Source: Ruegeria lacuscaerulensis
GTDB lineage: Bacteria; Pseudomonadota; Alphaproteobacteria; Rhodobacterales; Rhodobacteraceae
Reading direction: 5' to 3'
NCBI RefSeq assembly: GCF_013033355.1
Contig: NZ_WQDY01000003.1
Coordinates: 458,307 to 522,306 of the forward strand
Length of the DNA stretch: 64,000 nt
Shown here: positions 50,764 through 59,312 of the stretch, one piece after another
How positions within the stretch are numbered: the first letter of the stretch is position 1
Layout of the letters: the number at the start of each line of letters is the position of its first letter
Translations under genes and position numbers: made by a program
The notes under the pieces: model-generated
What the model was told of the DNA's origin: nothing
Databases searched by the model: none
The model's input: the letters and a program-made list of their open reading frames with translations, nothing else

Positions 50764-51338
50764 ATGTATTTCACCACAAGAAAGCCGCCGAACAGCAGAA
50801 TTATGAACAACGTGAACATCAGGCCCAGTCGCTTTTCGATGAAGGCGCGGATCGGCTCTCCAAAGCCCCACAAAAGACCGGCTACAATGAAAAATCGCAA
50901 TGCACGTGCCAGAATCGACGTCGCAATGAATGTGCCCAGAGGCATGCCGGTCCAACCCGACATAATGGTGATGACCTTGTAAGGAAAGGGGGTCACGCCC
51001 GCCGCCAGCACAGCCCAGAACCCGAAATCGTTGAAACGGGTGTTGAATTCCTCCATCGCGTGAGCCTTGCCCATGGATTCGAGGATGGGCTGACCGAGGC
51101 TTTCATAGAAAAACGCCCCAATCGCGTATCCAAGCAACCCACCGAGCACCGATGCGACCAACGCAACTGTCGCGATCAACCACGCGCGTGACGGTCGCGC
51201 CAGGATCATCGGAATCATCAGCACATCGGGCGGAATCGGAAAGAACGAGCTTTCAATAAAGGCCACTACGGCCAATGCCCACAAAGCGTGCGGGTGTTCG
51301 GCCAGACGAATAGTCCAGTCATAGAGTGATCGTATCAT
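50760..51338 (-). CDS. YqaA/DedA-family membrane protein
   Basis: 192 residues with about five hydrophobic segments. The VAFIESSFFPIPPDVLMIPMILA and GGLLGYAIGAFFYESLG...AAGVTPFPYKVITI segments are typical of the SNARE-associated/DedA superfamily, YqaA branch (probably lipid or membrane homeostasis). The function is inferred from the family. Its stop overlaps the dsbB start, giving an operon of two membrane proteins. Confidence 0.87.
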   Translation of the reverse strand: MIRSLYDWTIRLAEHPHALWALAVVAFIESSFFPIPPDVLMIPMILARPSRAWLIATVALVASVLGGLLGYAIGAFFYESLGQPILESMGKAHAMEEFNTRFNDFGFWAVLAAGVTPFPYKVITIMSGWTGMPLGTFIATSILARALRFFIVAGLLWGFGEPIRAFIEKRLGLMFTLFIILLFGGFLVVKYI

Positions 51339-51443
51339 TCGGCGCCAAAATCCCGGTCAACAGATGGGTTAGCCAAATCACGCGGTCATCCTAGGGTCAA
51401 CTGCCGCCGGAAAAACAAATGACGATGGGTTGTTTTTTGCCTC

Positions 51444-51472
51444 TGGACCTTCCTGAACTTGGGCGCTAATCC
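51444..51472 (+). promoter_or_regulatory. Possible promoter of tRNA-Leu
   Basis: TGGACC, 17-base spacer, TAATCC, ending 10 bases before the tRNA. The -35 resembles that of the tRNA-Asn promoters; the -10 is weak. Confidence 0.35.
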
Positions 51473-51482
51473 AGTGTTCGTG

Positions 51483-51568
51483 GCCCAAGTGGCGGAATGG
51501 TAGACGCAGGGGATTCAAAATCCCCCGCCTTCACGGGCGTGAGAGTTCGAGTCTCTCCTTGGGCACCA
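51483..51568 (+). tRNA. tRNA-Leu(CAA)
   Basis: 86 bases with encoded CCA and a long variable arm typical of Leu. The acceptor GCCCAAG pairs with CTTGGGC, and the anticodon loop TTCAAAA gives CAA. It marks the boundary between the housekeeping side and the AT-richer accessory side; tRNA-Leu genes are common integration sites. Confidence 0.97.
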
Positions 51569-51710
51569 CAAGATTGCTATCAATATAATAGTATCAGTGA
51601 CTTGTATTTTTCACTCCTGTTCAGACCCCCAAATAGTCCCCCATGAGATCTATGGTGGATGAGTCGCTTGATCCTTTTGGAATCTCCTACAACGGATGTC
51701 CCGGATGTAG

Positions 51711-51965
51711 TCAGTCCAGCGTGAAGTTGACTATAAGGCGGTCGGCACCCACCTCATCACCATCCTGTTTCCGCGGCAAAGCTTTGGCATGCCCAAATGG
51801 AATGAGAAACATCGCAATCTTGATAGCCTTGTCATGATTGCCCTTATCAACCGCGCCTTTCAGCTGCCCAAACAGGTATTGCATCGGTTCAACGTAGTTT
51901 CGACGCGATGCTAAATCTTCGTACCGTTTCATACGGTTACGCTTGAGTTTGTCCCGCTTTGACAT
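51711..51965 (-). CDS. Small basic protein, unrecognised
   Basis: 84 residues, Lys/Arg-rich (MSKRDKLKRNRMKRYEDL at the N-terminus), predicted helical, with no membrane segment. A TATAAT hexamer lies nine bases before the ATG and no Shine-Dalgarno is visible, so it may be leaderless, or the start may be wrong. It sits alone just after the tRNA-Leu gene, where island cargo or phage remnants occur. It could be a fragment. No family recognised. Confidence 0.45.
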   Translation of the reverse strand: MSKRDKLKRNRMKRYEDLASRRNYVEPMQYLFGQLKGAVDKGNHDKAIKIAMFLIPFGHAKALPRKQDGDEVGADRLIVNFTLD

Positions 51966-52028
51966 GCGAGGATTATAGCTAGCTAACGCATATTAGGAAA
52001 GAAGCGACATTCGTTCTGCCGGCAAAGT

Positions 52029-52058
52029 AGACCTTCGCGCTAAATGCAGCGAAGGTCT
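52029..52058. repeat. Perfect 10-base inverted repeat with AAAGCGGAC word nearby
   Basis: AGACCTTCGC / GCGAAGGTCT with a ten-base loop and no U-tract, so probably not a terminator. The word AAAGCGGAC follows at 52070-52078 and recurs at 58605-58613. It lies downstream of the dehydrogenase gene and looks like part of a dispersed intergenic repeat. Confidence 0.45.
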
Positions 52059-52141
52059 GCACTGAGCCCAAAGCGGACTGAAATGTGCTCGCCAAAATGA
52101 ATTGCGGCGATAGACATTCTCTTGAGCGGTCTAACCCATCA

Positions 52142-52900
52142 CTAAATGCATTCACCGCCATCGATAACCAGGGCTTGCCCCGTCATAAAAGCGGATTCAT
52201 CTGAAGCCAAATAGACGATCCCATGGCCAATCTCGTCAACTGTCGCCCATCGACTCATGGGGATCGCCTGCTCGACGTAGCTTTCCAGTTTGGCACGGCC
52301 TCCCATCTGCTTTTCGAAGCCTGCATTGAAAGGGGTGTCTACAAATCCTGGACATAGGGCATTGAAACGGATTGCATGGACAGCGTAGTCGGCTGCCATC
52401 TGCCGGACCATCGCAACAGCAGCGTGCTTTGTAGTCGCATAGGCGATCATACCCCGGTCATATTGAACCCCAGAATTGGAGGCCGTGACGATCACGCTGC
52501 CTCCACCTTGTGATTTCATATGGGCGACGGCTGCACGCGCGGCAATGAAGTGAGCGCGGACATTCAATGCCCAAGAAGCATCCATTCCATCTGGTTCCAC
52601 TTCTTCCAGCGTTCCTTCGATCTGCAACCCAGCGTGAGAGTGCAACACGTCAAGCCGACCGAAGTTTTTAACTGCTTCGTCTATGGTTCTGGTAAGGGCA
52701 TCGTCATCGGTCACATCAAGCTGTATGGCAGATGCTTGATTTCCCTGCGCTACGATCGCGGCCACAGTGGCTTCAGCAAGTGTTGCATCGCGATCGGTTA
52801 CCACAACATGCGCACCCTCTTGTGCCATTGCCATTGAACCCGCCCGACCAATTCCTGATCCCGCGCCCGTCACGAGCGCGACCTTACCTGCAAGCCGCAT
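52142..52900 (-). CDS. Short-chain dehydrogenase/reductase
   Basis: 252 residues. Cofactor motif TGAGSGIG at 11-18, Asn113, Ser141, Tyr154 and Lys158 as catalytic tetrad, and PGFVDTPF after the Rossmann core. The usual NNAG motif is replaced by HSHAG (87-91), an uncommon variant. Asp36 in VVVTDRD suggests NAD rather than NADP. It follows the permease gene by 18 bases (AAAGGAG upstream), so it is the last gene of the transporter operon and probably oxidises the imported substrate or its first product. Confidence 0.9.
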   Translation of the reverse strand: MRLAGKVALVTGAGSGIGRAGSMAMAQEGAHVVVTDRDATLAEATVAAIVAQGNQASAIQLDVTDDDALTRTIDEAVKNFGRLDVLHSHAGLQIEGTLEEVEPDGMDASWALNVRAHFIAARAAVAHMKSQGGGSVIVTASNSGVQYDRGMIAYATTKHAAVAMVRQMAADYAVHAIRFNALCPGFVDTPFNAGFEKQMGGRAKLESYVEQAIPMSRWATVDEIGHGIVYLASDESAFMTGQALVIDGGECI

Positions 52901-52918
52901 GTCACTTGGCTCCTTTAT

Positions 52919-53740
52919 TTAATTATTCGATTTTGAGGCGCCTCGGCGCAAAAGCAGCTGCGCTGCTACGAGCAACAAGAGCGACGCGCCCATAACCATA
53001 GTGCCGATGGCATTGATCTCGGGTGTTACGCCGCGCCGGATGGATGAGAATATGTAGATTGGCAGGGTTGTTTCTGAGCCAGCTACGAAGAACGCGATGA
53101 TGAAATCATCAAATGAGAAAGTGAAGCTGAGCAGGAAGCCTGCCAAAATTGCCGGTGCTATCAACGGCAGGGTCACCTGTCGAAAGGTGCCCCAGGGCGT
53201 CGCAAAGAGGTCAGCCGAAGCTTCCATGAGCGCGCGGTCCATACCCGATAGCCTTGCACGTACGATGATTATGACCAGCGCCATTGTGAACATGGTGTGG
53301 GCGGCGACAAGCGTGGGCATCCCCATGGAAAGTTGCGGGGGATTTGCTCCATCGGGCCATAGGCTTGCAAGAAGCGGGTTTAGCCAGCCGAATACGGTGA
53401 CCAGGGCAATGAGGGTCGCGATGCCGATGACGATACCGGGTATCATTATCGCAATATAAATCATCGCATCAAACAAAGTTCGGAGCCATCCCTTAACCCC
53501 TTGTAAAGCGATGGCCGCCATGGTTCCGAGAGTGGATGCGAGGCAAGCAGTTATGAATGCCGCAAGCAGACTGGTCTCGAGCGCGTCCATTACAAATGGG
53601 TTGTTCAGCGCTCTACCATACCATTGGGTCGAGAACCCCATGAACTGGCTTGCGTGTCGTCCGGCATTAAAGCTGAAAAGCGCGATGATGCCGATTGGAA
53701 TATAGAGAAAAAGGTAGACGCAAATCGCGTATAAGCGCAT
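52919..53740 (-). CDS. ABC permease, PotC-like
   Basis: 273 residues with about six hydrophobic helices. The cytoplasmic EAA loop (EASADLFATPWGTFRQVTLPLIAPAIL) marks a binding-protein-dependent inner-membrane permease of the spermidine/putrescine group. GAGGGTCCG precedes the ATG, seven bases after the PotB-like stop. It works with the PotB-like, PotA-like and PotD-like genes next to it. The substrate may be a polyamine or another cationic amine. Confidence 0.92.
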   Translation of the reverse strand: MRLYAICVYLFLYIPIGIIALFSFNAGRHASQFMGFSTQWYGRALNNPFVMDALETSLLAAFITACLASTLGTMAAIALQGVKGWLRTLFDAMIYIAIMIPGIVIGIATLIALVTVFGWLNPLLASLWPDGANPPQLSMGMPTLVAAHTMFTMALVIIIVRARLSGMDRALMEASADLFATPWGTFRQVTLPLIAPAILAGFLLSFTFSFDDFIIAFFVAGSETTLPIYIFSSIRRGVTPEINAIGTMVMGASLLLLVAAQLLLRRGASKSNN

Positions 53741-53747
53741 CGGACCC

Positions 53748-54599
53748 TCACATCAGCGAGACATCTTCGCGCTGGCCACCCAGGCGCGAGATGAATTTCA
53801 TGTAAATTGAGACAGTGACAAGCATTACGACAACCAGAGTCATTGCGACCGCCGATCCGTACGCCCAGTTCCGAGACTGCAGGAACAGGTCCACCAGCGC
53901 ATTTCCGACGAAAAAGACCTTTCCGCCGCCCAAGATCGCTGGGATCAGAAACTCGCCCATCAGCAAGATGAAGACCAGCATGCAGCCAGTTGCGATACCA
54001 GGTACCGACAAAGGAAGTGTCACCTGACGGAACGTACGCCATGGGGTAGAGCCGAGATCAGCCGATGCTTCCAGAAGGCGTTTATCCAGTTTGTCTAAGC
54101 TTACAAAAATCGGGAAAACCATCAGAGGTAGATACCCATAGACAATCCCGACAAGCACAGCGAACGGCGTATTTATCAGGCGGATATCATCGATGCCGAT
54201 CGACTCCAGTAAAGCGGGCAAGCCACGCCCCCCAAGGATGAAAATCCAAGCGTATGACCGGATCAGGATCGATGTCCAGAACGGCACGATCACTAGGATC
54301 AACAGCGAAGTTCTCCACTTTGGTGAACAACGCACTGCAAGAAAGTAGGCGAGCGGGTAGGCAATTACCAACGCAGCGATAGTCCCCAGAGGTGCAAGGA
54401 TCAAAGTGTTCTTAAACGCCGTCCATCGCGCAGGAAGGTTGGCATATTGTTCCAACGTGAACGCTGGAACGTAGCCTCCGGCGGCACCCCGTTCGCCAAA
54501 GGAAAAGACGAAGACGACCAGCAGAGGAAGGGCTAGCATTACCAAAAGCCATATTCCTGCTGGAGCCAGCAACAGTGCTTTTCTGCCTCGTTCGGTCAT
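53748..54599 (-). CDS. ABC permease, PotB-like
   Basis: 283 residues, about six helices, EAA loop EASADLGSTPWRTFRQVTLPLSVPGIA. GAGGA before the start. The second permease of the importer, upstream of the PotC-like one. The two EAA loops are closely similar, as expected for a heterodimer. Confidence 0.92.
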   Translation of the reverse strand: MTERGRKALLLAPAGIWLLVMLALPLLVVFVFSFGERGAAGGYVPAFTLEQYANLPARWTAFKNTLILAPLGTIAALVIAYPLAYFLAVRCSPKWRTSLLILVIVPFWTSILIRSYAWIFILGGRGLPALLESIGIDDIRLINTPFAVLVGIVYGYLPLMVFPIFVSLDKLDKRLLEASADLGSTPWRTFRQVTLPLSVPGIATGCMLVFILLMGEFLIPAILGGGKVFFVGNALVDLFLQSRNWAYGSAVAMTLVVVMLVTVSIYMKFISRLGGQREDVSLM

Positions 54600-54637
54600 T
54601 TTGTCCTCGTCTTTTCCGATATTGGCGGCCTTGCCGC

Positions 54638-55801
54638 TTAGGCCGACTTGAAGCGGGCGAGCAACTCGGCACGGTTTGGATCGGTTAGTGTAGCCGCCGC
54701 GCCGAACTCGAGTGCATTCAGAAGGTCAGCTGCCGGATAAAGGATCGGATCTTCCAGTAGTTCCTTCGGCAGCAACGCATTGGTGCGAGCATCAGCCGAT
54801 GGATAGCCGTGAGCGAGGACTTCTTTCGCATTAACTTCCGGGTTCAGCAGGAAGTCGATCAACGCATAAGCGGCATCCATATGGGGTGCGCCCTTAGGAA
54901 TAGCGTAGTAGTCGGACCAGAGTTCACCGCCCTCAGTTCCCAGAACGTAGGCGATTTCAGGCATGTCGACATTCATCTGCTTGCCGTCACCTGTCCAGCA
55001 CATCGTCATCCAGGCGTCACCGTTACGCATCGGTGGCTGATAATCCGACGAGATTGCAAACAGATGCGGTTTGGCATCCAGCAACAATTTCTCGGCATCC
55101 GCCAGTTCCTTCTCATCGACCGAGTTAAAGGAGTAGCCGAAGTATTTCAGGGCATTACCGATGGTGGTGAGTTGGTAATCATGCACCATTGTCCGGCCTG
55201 AGTAACCTTCCATAGTAAGGTCCCAGAACTCTTTCCATGTGGTTGGAGTCGGAGCGCCGTCAAGCTTGCTGGTGTTCACTGCAAAGCCAGTCGTGCCCCA
55301 GTTTTTTGGGACCGCGTAAAGCTGGCCATCGACAGAACCGGCGTCGGAAAAGCGCTGTTCGAATGAACCTGCGTCGTAGTTTGGCAGTTTGGACGTATCG
55401 AGCGGGATGATCAGATCTTCACCCACATACGTAGTGATCGTGTAGTTGGTTGGAACGAAAACGTCCCAGCCAGACCCTCCAGCCTGTAGTTTTGCCAACA
55501 TCTCTTCGTTCGAGCCAAAAACATTGACCTGAACATGGGCGCCAGTGGCTTCCGTGAAAGCTTCGAAGTTCATCTCGTCATGGTAGTTCGGCCATGTGGC
55601 GAGGATCACTCGGTCGCCAATGTCCCCGGCAGCAAATGCCGGGCGTGGACGCAACCCAGGAATGGCCGTGCCCAGAACGGCCGTTGCCATCCCAAGACCT
55701 GTCACGCCTAAGAAATGTCGCCGTGTAACCGAACCCTTTTGGTACCGGCGAAGCTCTTCCATGAACTTTTGCTTGGAAATAGTCCCATTATCCTTGGTCA
55801 T
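54638..55801 (-). CDS. Periplasmic binding protein, PotD-like, Tat-exported
   Basis: 387 residues. The N-terminal TRRHFLG places Arg27-Arg28 in a twin-arginine signal, with cleavage likely after AFA near 57, unusual for PotD of E. coli but common in Roseobacter homologues. The mature part matches the extracellular solute-binding family 1 (spermidine/putrescine) with NYHDEMNFEAFTEATG, GWDVFVPTNYTI, YAVPKNWGTTGFAVN and WTGDGKQMN. The ligand could be a polyamine or a related amine. AGAGAGG precedes the start. Confidence 0.9.
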   Translation of the reverse strand: MTKDNGTISKQKFMEELRRYQKGSVTRRHFLGVTGLGMATAVLGTAIPGLRPRPAFAAGDIGDRVILATWPNYHDEMNFEAFTEATGAHVQVNVFGSNEEMLAKLQAGGSGWDVFVPTNYTITTYVGEDLIIPLDTSKLPNYDAGSFEQRFSDAGSVDGQLYAVPKNWGTTGFAVNTSKLDGAPTPTTWKEFWDLTMEGYSGRTMVHDYQLTTIGNALKYFGYSFNSVDEKELADAEKLLLDAKPHLFAISSDYQPPMRNGDAWMTMCWTGDGKQMNVDMPEIAYVLGTEGGELWSDYYAIPKGAPHMDAAYALIDFLLNPEVNAKEVLAHGYPSADARTNALLPKELLEDPILYPAADLLNALEFGAAATLTDPNRAELLARFKSA

Positions 55802-55835
55802 TGTGAACCTCTCTGTTGTTGGATTGCGGGATTTG

Positions 55836-56948
55836 TTATTTTTCCAGGATCAGCAGTGCGCCTTCGCCCCATGAAACAAAGGCCTGCTCTCCTGCATTGA
55901 ACGTCCCCTCGTTCAATTCCGCTTGCCTTGGCACAAGTACGTGGAAGTCACCCAGTGCTTCGTTGCGCGCAAGGTATTCTGTGTGCTCCCCAAGGAAGAT
56001 CCGATTTTGAATGGTAACTGGCAGAGCGATTTCAGCTGTGGGTAGCGCGCGGGTCAGCGTGATCTGTTCAGGACGGATACTAACGCACACTTCCTGCCCT
56101 GCATCTATTGGAATCTCCGGAGTTCCGTGCACCTTTTGGCCACTCGCTAAACGCACAGTGATTTGGTCGGCTGCTGAGTCAGTCACAGTTGCATCAAAGA
56201 AATTTGAGGTACCTACAAATCCAGCCACGTAGCGGCTGCGGGGCATGTCATAGAGTTCGCGTGGGCTGCCAACCTGCACAATACTGCCGCCTTCCATCAC
56301 ACAAATTCGGTCAGACATTGAAAGCGCTTCTTCTTGGTCGTGCGTGACGAGGACAAAAGTTATTCCCAGTTGTCGTTGCAAGTTCTGCAGTTCAAACTGC
56401 ATTTCTTTTCGAAGCTTTCGATCCAGAGCAGCCATTGGTTCATCAAGCAGCAAAAGCTTGGGCTCGTTTACGATCGCACGCGCCAAAGCGACGCGTTGCT
56501 GCTGACCACCAGACATCTCCCAGATGCGACGTGGGCCAAACCCACCAAGACGGACAGTTTCCAGCGCTTGCTCAACCTTTGTCGCGATTTTTTGTTTGTC
56601 TACGCGTGGTCGTTGTTGGCGCAGGCCGTACGCGATGTTGTCGAACACGCTTAGGTGAGGAAAAAGAGCATAGTGCTGAAACACCATGTTGACTGGGCGA
56701 TGGTGCGCATCCAAGTCGTTGACGACTTCTCCATCGAGCAACACCTGACCTTCGGTTGGCTTCTCGAAACCTGCCAACATTCTAAGCGCAGTGGTTTTGC
56801 CGCAACCAGATGGGCCTAAGAACGACAGGAACTCTCCTTTCCCAATGGAAAGATTCAGGTCTTTGGCGGCGACCACATTCCCGAAGGTCTTGGTCACTCC
56901 TCGGAGTTCCGCAATCGTCTGCATGGGAACGCTCATGTCAAAGCTCAT
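55836..56948 (-). CDS. ABC ATPase, PotA-like
   Basis: 370 residues from 56948 (AAAGGAAAA upstream); the frame to 56999 adds a weak extension. Walker A GPSGCGKT at 45-52, the signature MSGGQQQRVALA, and Walker B LLLLDEPMAALD; a C-terminal TOBE-like region (SIRPEQITLTRA onward) follows, as in PotA. It is the first gene of the potA-D-B-C-SDR operon (gaps of 34, 38, 7 and 18 bases). The promoter region is shared with the divergent LuxR-type gene. Confidence 0.93.
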   Translation of the reverse strand: MSFDMSVPMQTIAELRGVTKTFGNVVAAKDLNLSIGKGEFLSFLGPSGCGKTTALRMLAGFEKPTEGQVLLDGEVVNDLDAHHRPVNMVFQHYALFPHLSVFDNIAYGLRQQRPRVDKQKIATKVEQALETVRLGGFGPRRIWEMSGGQQQRVALARAIVNEPKLLLLDEPMAALDRKLRKEMQFELQNLQRQLGITFVLVTHDQEEALSMSDRICVMEGGSIVQVGSPRELYDMPRSRYVAGFVGTSNFFDATVTDSAADQITVRLASGQKVHGTPEIPIDAGQEVCVSIRPEQITLTRALPTAEIALPVTIQNRIFLGEHTEYLARNEALGDFHVLVPRQAELNEGTFNAGEQAFVSWGEGALLILEK

Positions 56949-57039
56949 ATACTGCCGTTTTCCTTTTGCTTGATTTTTTGGCATTTGTTGGCATACCACT
57001 CAAACAAGAAAAAAGTAACAATAACTCGGAATAACTGTA

Positions 57040-57059
57040 TATACCACAATTGGGGTATA
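57040..57059. promoter_or_regulatory. 20-base palindrome between potA-like and luxR-type genes
   Basis: TATACC-A-CAATTG-G-GGTATA: a dyad with a single mismatched pair, centred at 57049/57050. It overlaps a candidate -10 (TATATA, 57038-57043) whose -35 GTAACA lies 17 bases upstream, and ends three bases before the luxR-type GTG. A likely operator for that LuxR-type protein, controlling itself and the importer. Confidence 0.6.
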
Positions 57060-57062
57060 GAG

Positions 57063-57857
57063 GTGCATTTCGAAAATCTGGAGCGGCGTGTGTACGATTG
57101 GATGGAAGAGGCCGGCAGGGTCGTGGAGAAGATCGGAACCCCAGAATTTCCATGTGCTTTGGCAGATGGCTTACGGCAGGTCGCACCATTTGATTTTACG
57201 GTGGTGTTTGGCCATGTCGGAACCGAAGCACCAATAGACCTTCACGACGATTTCCCCAAAAGCAAACGGCGTATTTTTGTTGAGGATTACCAAGCCGGGC
57301 CCTACGTACTTGATCCATTTTTTTTGGCCGCGACAAAACCAATAACACCGGGTCTGTACCGCATGCGCGATATCGCACCGGACAGGTTCTATCAGGGCGA
57401 ATACTATCGCAGCTATTACAAAAGGACTGGGTTAGCAGAGGAGATTGGCTACTTTATCGATATCCCAGGCGCTGGGATGGTTGTGGTCTCGCTCATGCGA
57501 GCAGAGAAGCCTTTTTCCGCCAAGGAAATTCGTCATTTGCAAGCTCTATGGCCGCTCGTTCGGGCAGCCTGTTGCAAACATTGGAGTGACTTTCCAACGA
57601 TGGTCCGCGGCGCCGCAGCGAATGGCGTTAGTCGTCGCGTTGATCTAGCATTCCAGGCATTTGGCGATGGCGTTCTGACGTCACGAGAACGAGAAGTCGT
57701 TGAGTTCACATTGAAAGGCCATTCGGCAGAAGCTGTTGGCACAATTCTCGGCATCTCTCCAGGCACAGTCCGCATCCACAGACGCAACATTTACGCGAAA
57801 CTTAGGATCAACTCGCAGGGTGAGCTTTTTTCAAAGTTCATTGAAAAGGCGCTTTAA
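57063..57857 (+). CDS. LuxR-family transcriptional regulator, importer control
   Basis: 264 residues from the GTG at 57063; an ATG at 56970 would overlap the potA-like 5' end. The C-terminal helix-turn-helix is classic LuxR: LTSREREVVEFTLKGHSAEAV, then GTVRIHRRNIYAKL (about 205-260). The N-terminal 190 residues keep no clear autoinducer-binding pocket residues that I can identify, so it may sense the imported amine or a metabolite. It is divergent from the importer and sits beside the palindrome, which points to local control. Confidence 0.85.
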   Translation: MHFENLERRVYDWMEEAGRVVEKIGTPEFPCALADGLRQVAPFDFTVVFGHVGTEAPIDLHDDFPKSKRRIFVEDYQAGPYVLDPFFLAATKPITPGLYRMRDIAPDRFYQGEYYRSYYKRTGLAEEIGYFIDIPGAGMVVVSLMRAEKPFSAKEIRHLQALWPLVRAACCKHWSDFPTMVRGAAANGVSRRVDLAFQAFGDGVLTSREREVVEFTLKGHSAEAVGTILGISPGTVRIHRRNIYAKLRINSQGELFSKFIEKAL

Positions 57858-58093
57858 AAGGTTCCTTGAACACCCACTTTATCCGTTTTGCCGACCTTGC
57901 TACCTTGTGACCCGGAAAACACCAAACATTTGGACGGCACTGTCTGATAGCCAAGGAACCCAAAGGGAGAGGGTTGGGACGCCTGGGACCCATGTTGGGC
58001 TAAATTAATACACGAAAACGCTTTCGGGCCATTGTCTATCTAACCGGATCAGCCGTTTTAAAAATGGCGTCAAGATACGAAAGGCAAAATTTC

Positions 58094-58297
58094 ATGGACG
58101 CACCAGTTATCCAGTTGATTTTTATGCTCATCTTGCTGGTTGTCGTGATCTGGCTTTATATCCTGCCGATCACGATGGCAGGGCGGCGCAACCGGTCTGG
58201 TTTGATCTGGTTCCTGATCGGTCTGGTTGGATCACCCCTTTTGGCTATTCTTTTGCTGCTGGCTCTGGGTGACGCACCCGAACAACCAACAACCTAA
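58094..58297 (+). CDS. Small inner-membrane protein
   Basis: 67 residues from 58094 (AAAGG upstream). Two hydrophobic helices (about 5-25 and 38-58) with a basic turn (MAGRRNRSG) between them and an acidic tail. Such two-helix proteins are common in Roseobacter genomes, with no assigned role. It stands alone between the luxR-type gene and the repeat region. Confidence 0.6.
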   Translation: MDAPVIQLIFMLILLVVVIWLYILPITMAGRRNRSGLIWFLIGLVGSPLLAILLLLALGDAPEQPTT

Positions 58298-58649
58298 TTT
58301 TGGGACGATACCTCTGACACTCAAAAGGGCTTAACCGGAGGGTATCAGGACGCTCGTGAGCCATAACGTCCTGCTCAGCATGCAATAAGGGTGCCAATTG
58401 AGACACTATACTTCCGGAAGTGAAGACAACTAATCCTTCTCACTCTCCACAACCGTGTACTGTAAACCCAAGGTCGGCCGATTTGATTGGAGAACCACTG
58501 ACCGCTTTGTCCGCAAAACAGTCATTTGGCGAATTTCACTGAATGACCGCTTTGCGGACAAACCGCTGCTCCCATCGTCTAACCCAAAGTCGTCAGCCAG
58601 ACTAAAGCGGACAATCGCTCAGAGGCGCTGCACCAATGGCCGGCTGAAA
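58298..58649. other. 352-base gap with repeat debris
   Basis: No gene with coding character. It contains the palindrome ACTTCCGGAAGT at 58410-58421, and a block of inverted and direct repeats at 58499-58613 described separately. No terminator with a U-tract for frcK was seen. Confidence 0.5.
58499..58562. repeat. TTTGTCCGCAAA / TTTGCGGACAAA inverted repeat with direct TGACCGCTTTG copies
   Basis: A perfect 12-base inverted repeat (58506-58517 and 58551-58562), overlapped by two direct copies of TGACCGCTTTG (58499-58509 and 58544-58554), 45 bases apart. AAAGCGGAC occurs at 58605-58613. I recall such GTCCGCTTT/AAAGCGGAC elements as common in Roseobacter intergenic DNA, but no mobility gene is present. 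Confidence 0.5.
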
Positions 58650-59312
58650 CTAGCGCATCCTGAGTTCAGTGTAATTCTGTTTCAAGGTAAGATCGGCTTT
58701 CCGGCTCTCAAGAATGACATGTTCAGCATTGGGCAGGTCGTTGGCTTTAACGCGTTGCAACGCGGTATTCGTGTCAAAACCATATTTGATCCAGCGATGC
58801 TGAAGCCTGTTTTCGAGTTCTTCCATAGTTGGGCTGACAAAAACCGTTGCGGCATAGACGTCCGCCAGCGTTCTCCACGGGTCGCGATCTATAAGAAGGT
58901 AATTCCCCTCAACAACAACAGTCGGAGTGTCAGGGTGAACCGTAATCGCGTTGGCAATGGCTAAATCCATTTGGCGGTCAAATATGGGGTGAAAGGACTC
59001 AAGTTGCGAGGATTTCAACCCTTTGATTGCATTGCAAAAACCAATTGCGTTGAAGGTTTCTGGTGCGCCTTTTCTCGCCAACAAACCTCGCGCTTCAAGT
59101 ATACGATTGTCCAAATGGTAGCCATCCATAGGCACCAGCGTGGCTAATGGAAACGCCGAGCTCTGTTGTGCGTTCAGCGATTGCACAACGGTCTCTGCCA
59201 AGGTCGACTTTCCGGACGCAGGAGGTCCTGCGATTGCGACAATCGTCCGAACCCCAACCTGCCTCCGAGAGGAGATCAGGTCGCACACGCGCGCTGCATC
59301 TTGCTCGATCAC
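58650..59312 (-). CDS. frcK: FrcK-like sugar kinase (P-loop, uridine-kinase type)
   Basis: 220 residues from a GTG at 59312 that overlaps the frcA stop (GTGA). Walker A GPPASGKST at 29-37, MDGYHLDNRIL near 62 with the catalytic Asp, and VVVEGNYLLID near 130, all as in the nucleoside/pantothenate-kinase-like family that includes FrcK of the Sinorhizobium fructose operon. It should phosphorylate the imported sugar; the sugar is inferred from the operon. No PfkB motif is seen. Confidence 0.85.
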   Translation of the reverse strand: MIEQDAARVCDLISSRRQVGVRTIVAIAGPPASGKSTLAETVVQSLNAQQSSAFPLATLVPMDGYHLDNRILEARGLLARKGAPETFNAIGFCNAIKGLKSSQLESFHPIFDRQMDLAIANAITVHPDTPTVVVEGNYLLIDRDPWRTLADVYAATVFVSPTMEELENRLQHRWIKYGFDTNTALQRVKANDLPNAEHVILESRKADLTLKQNYTELRMR

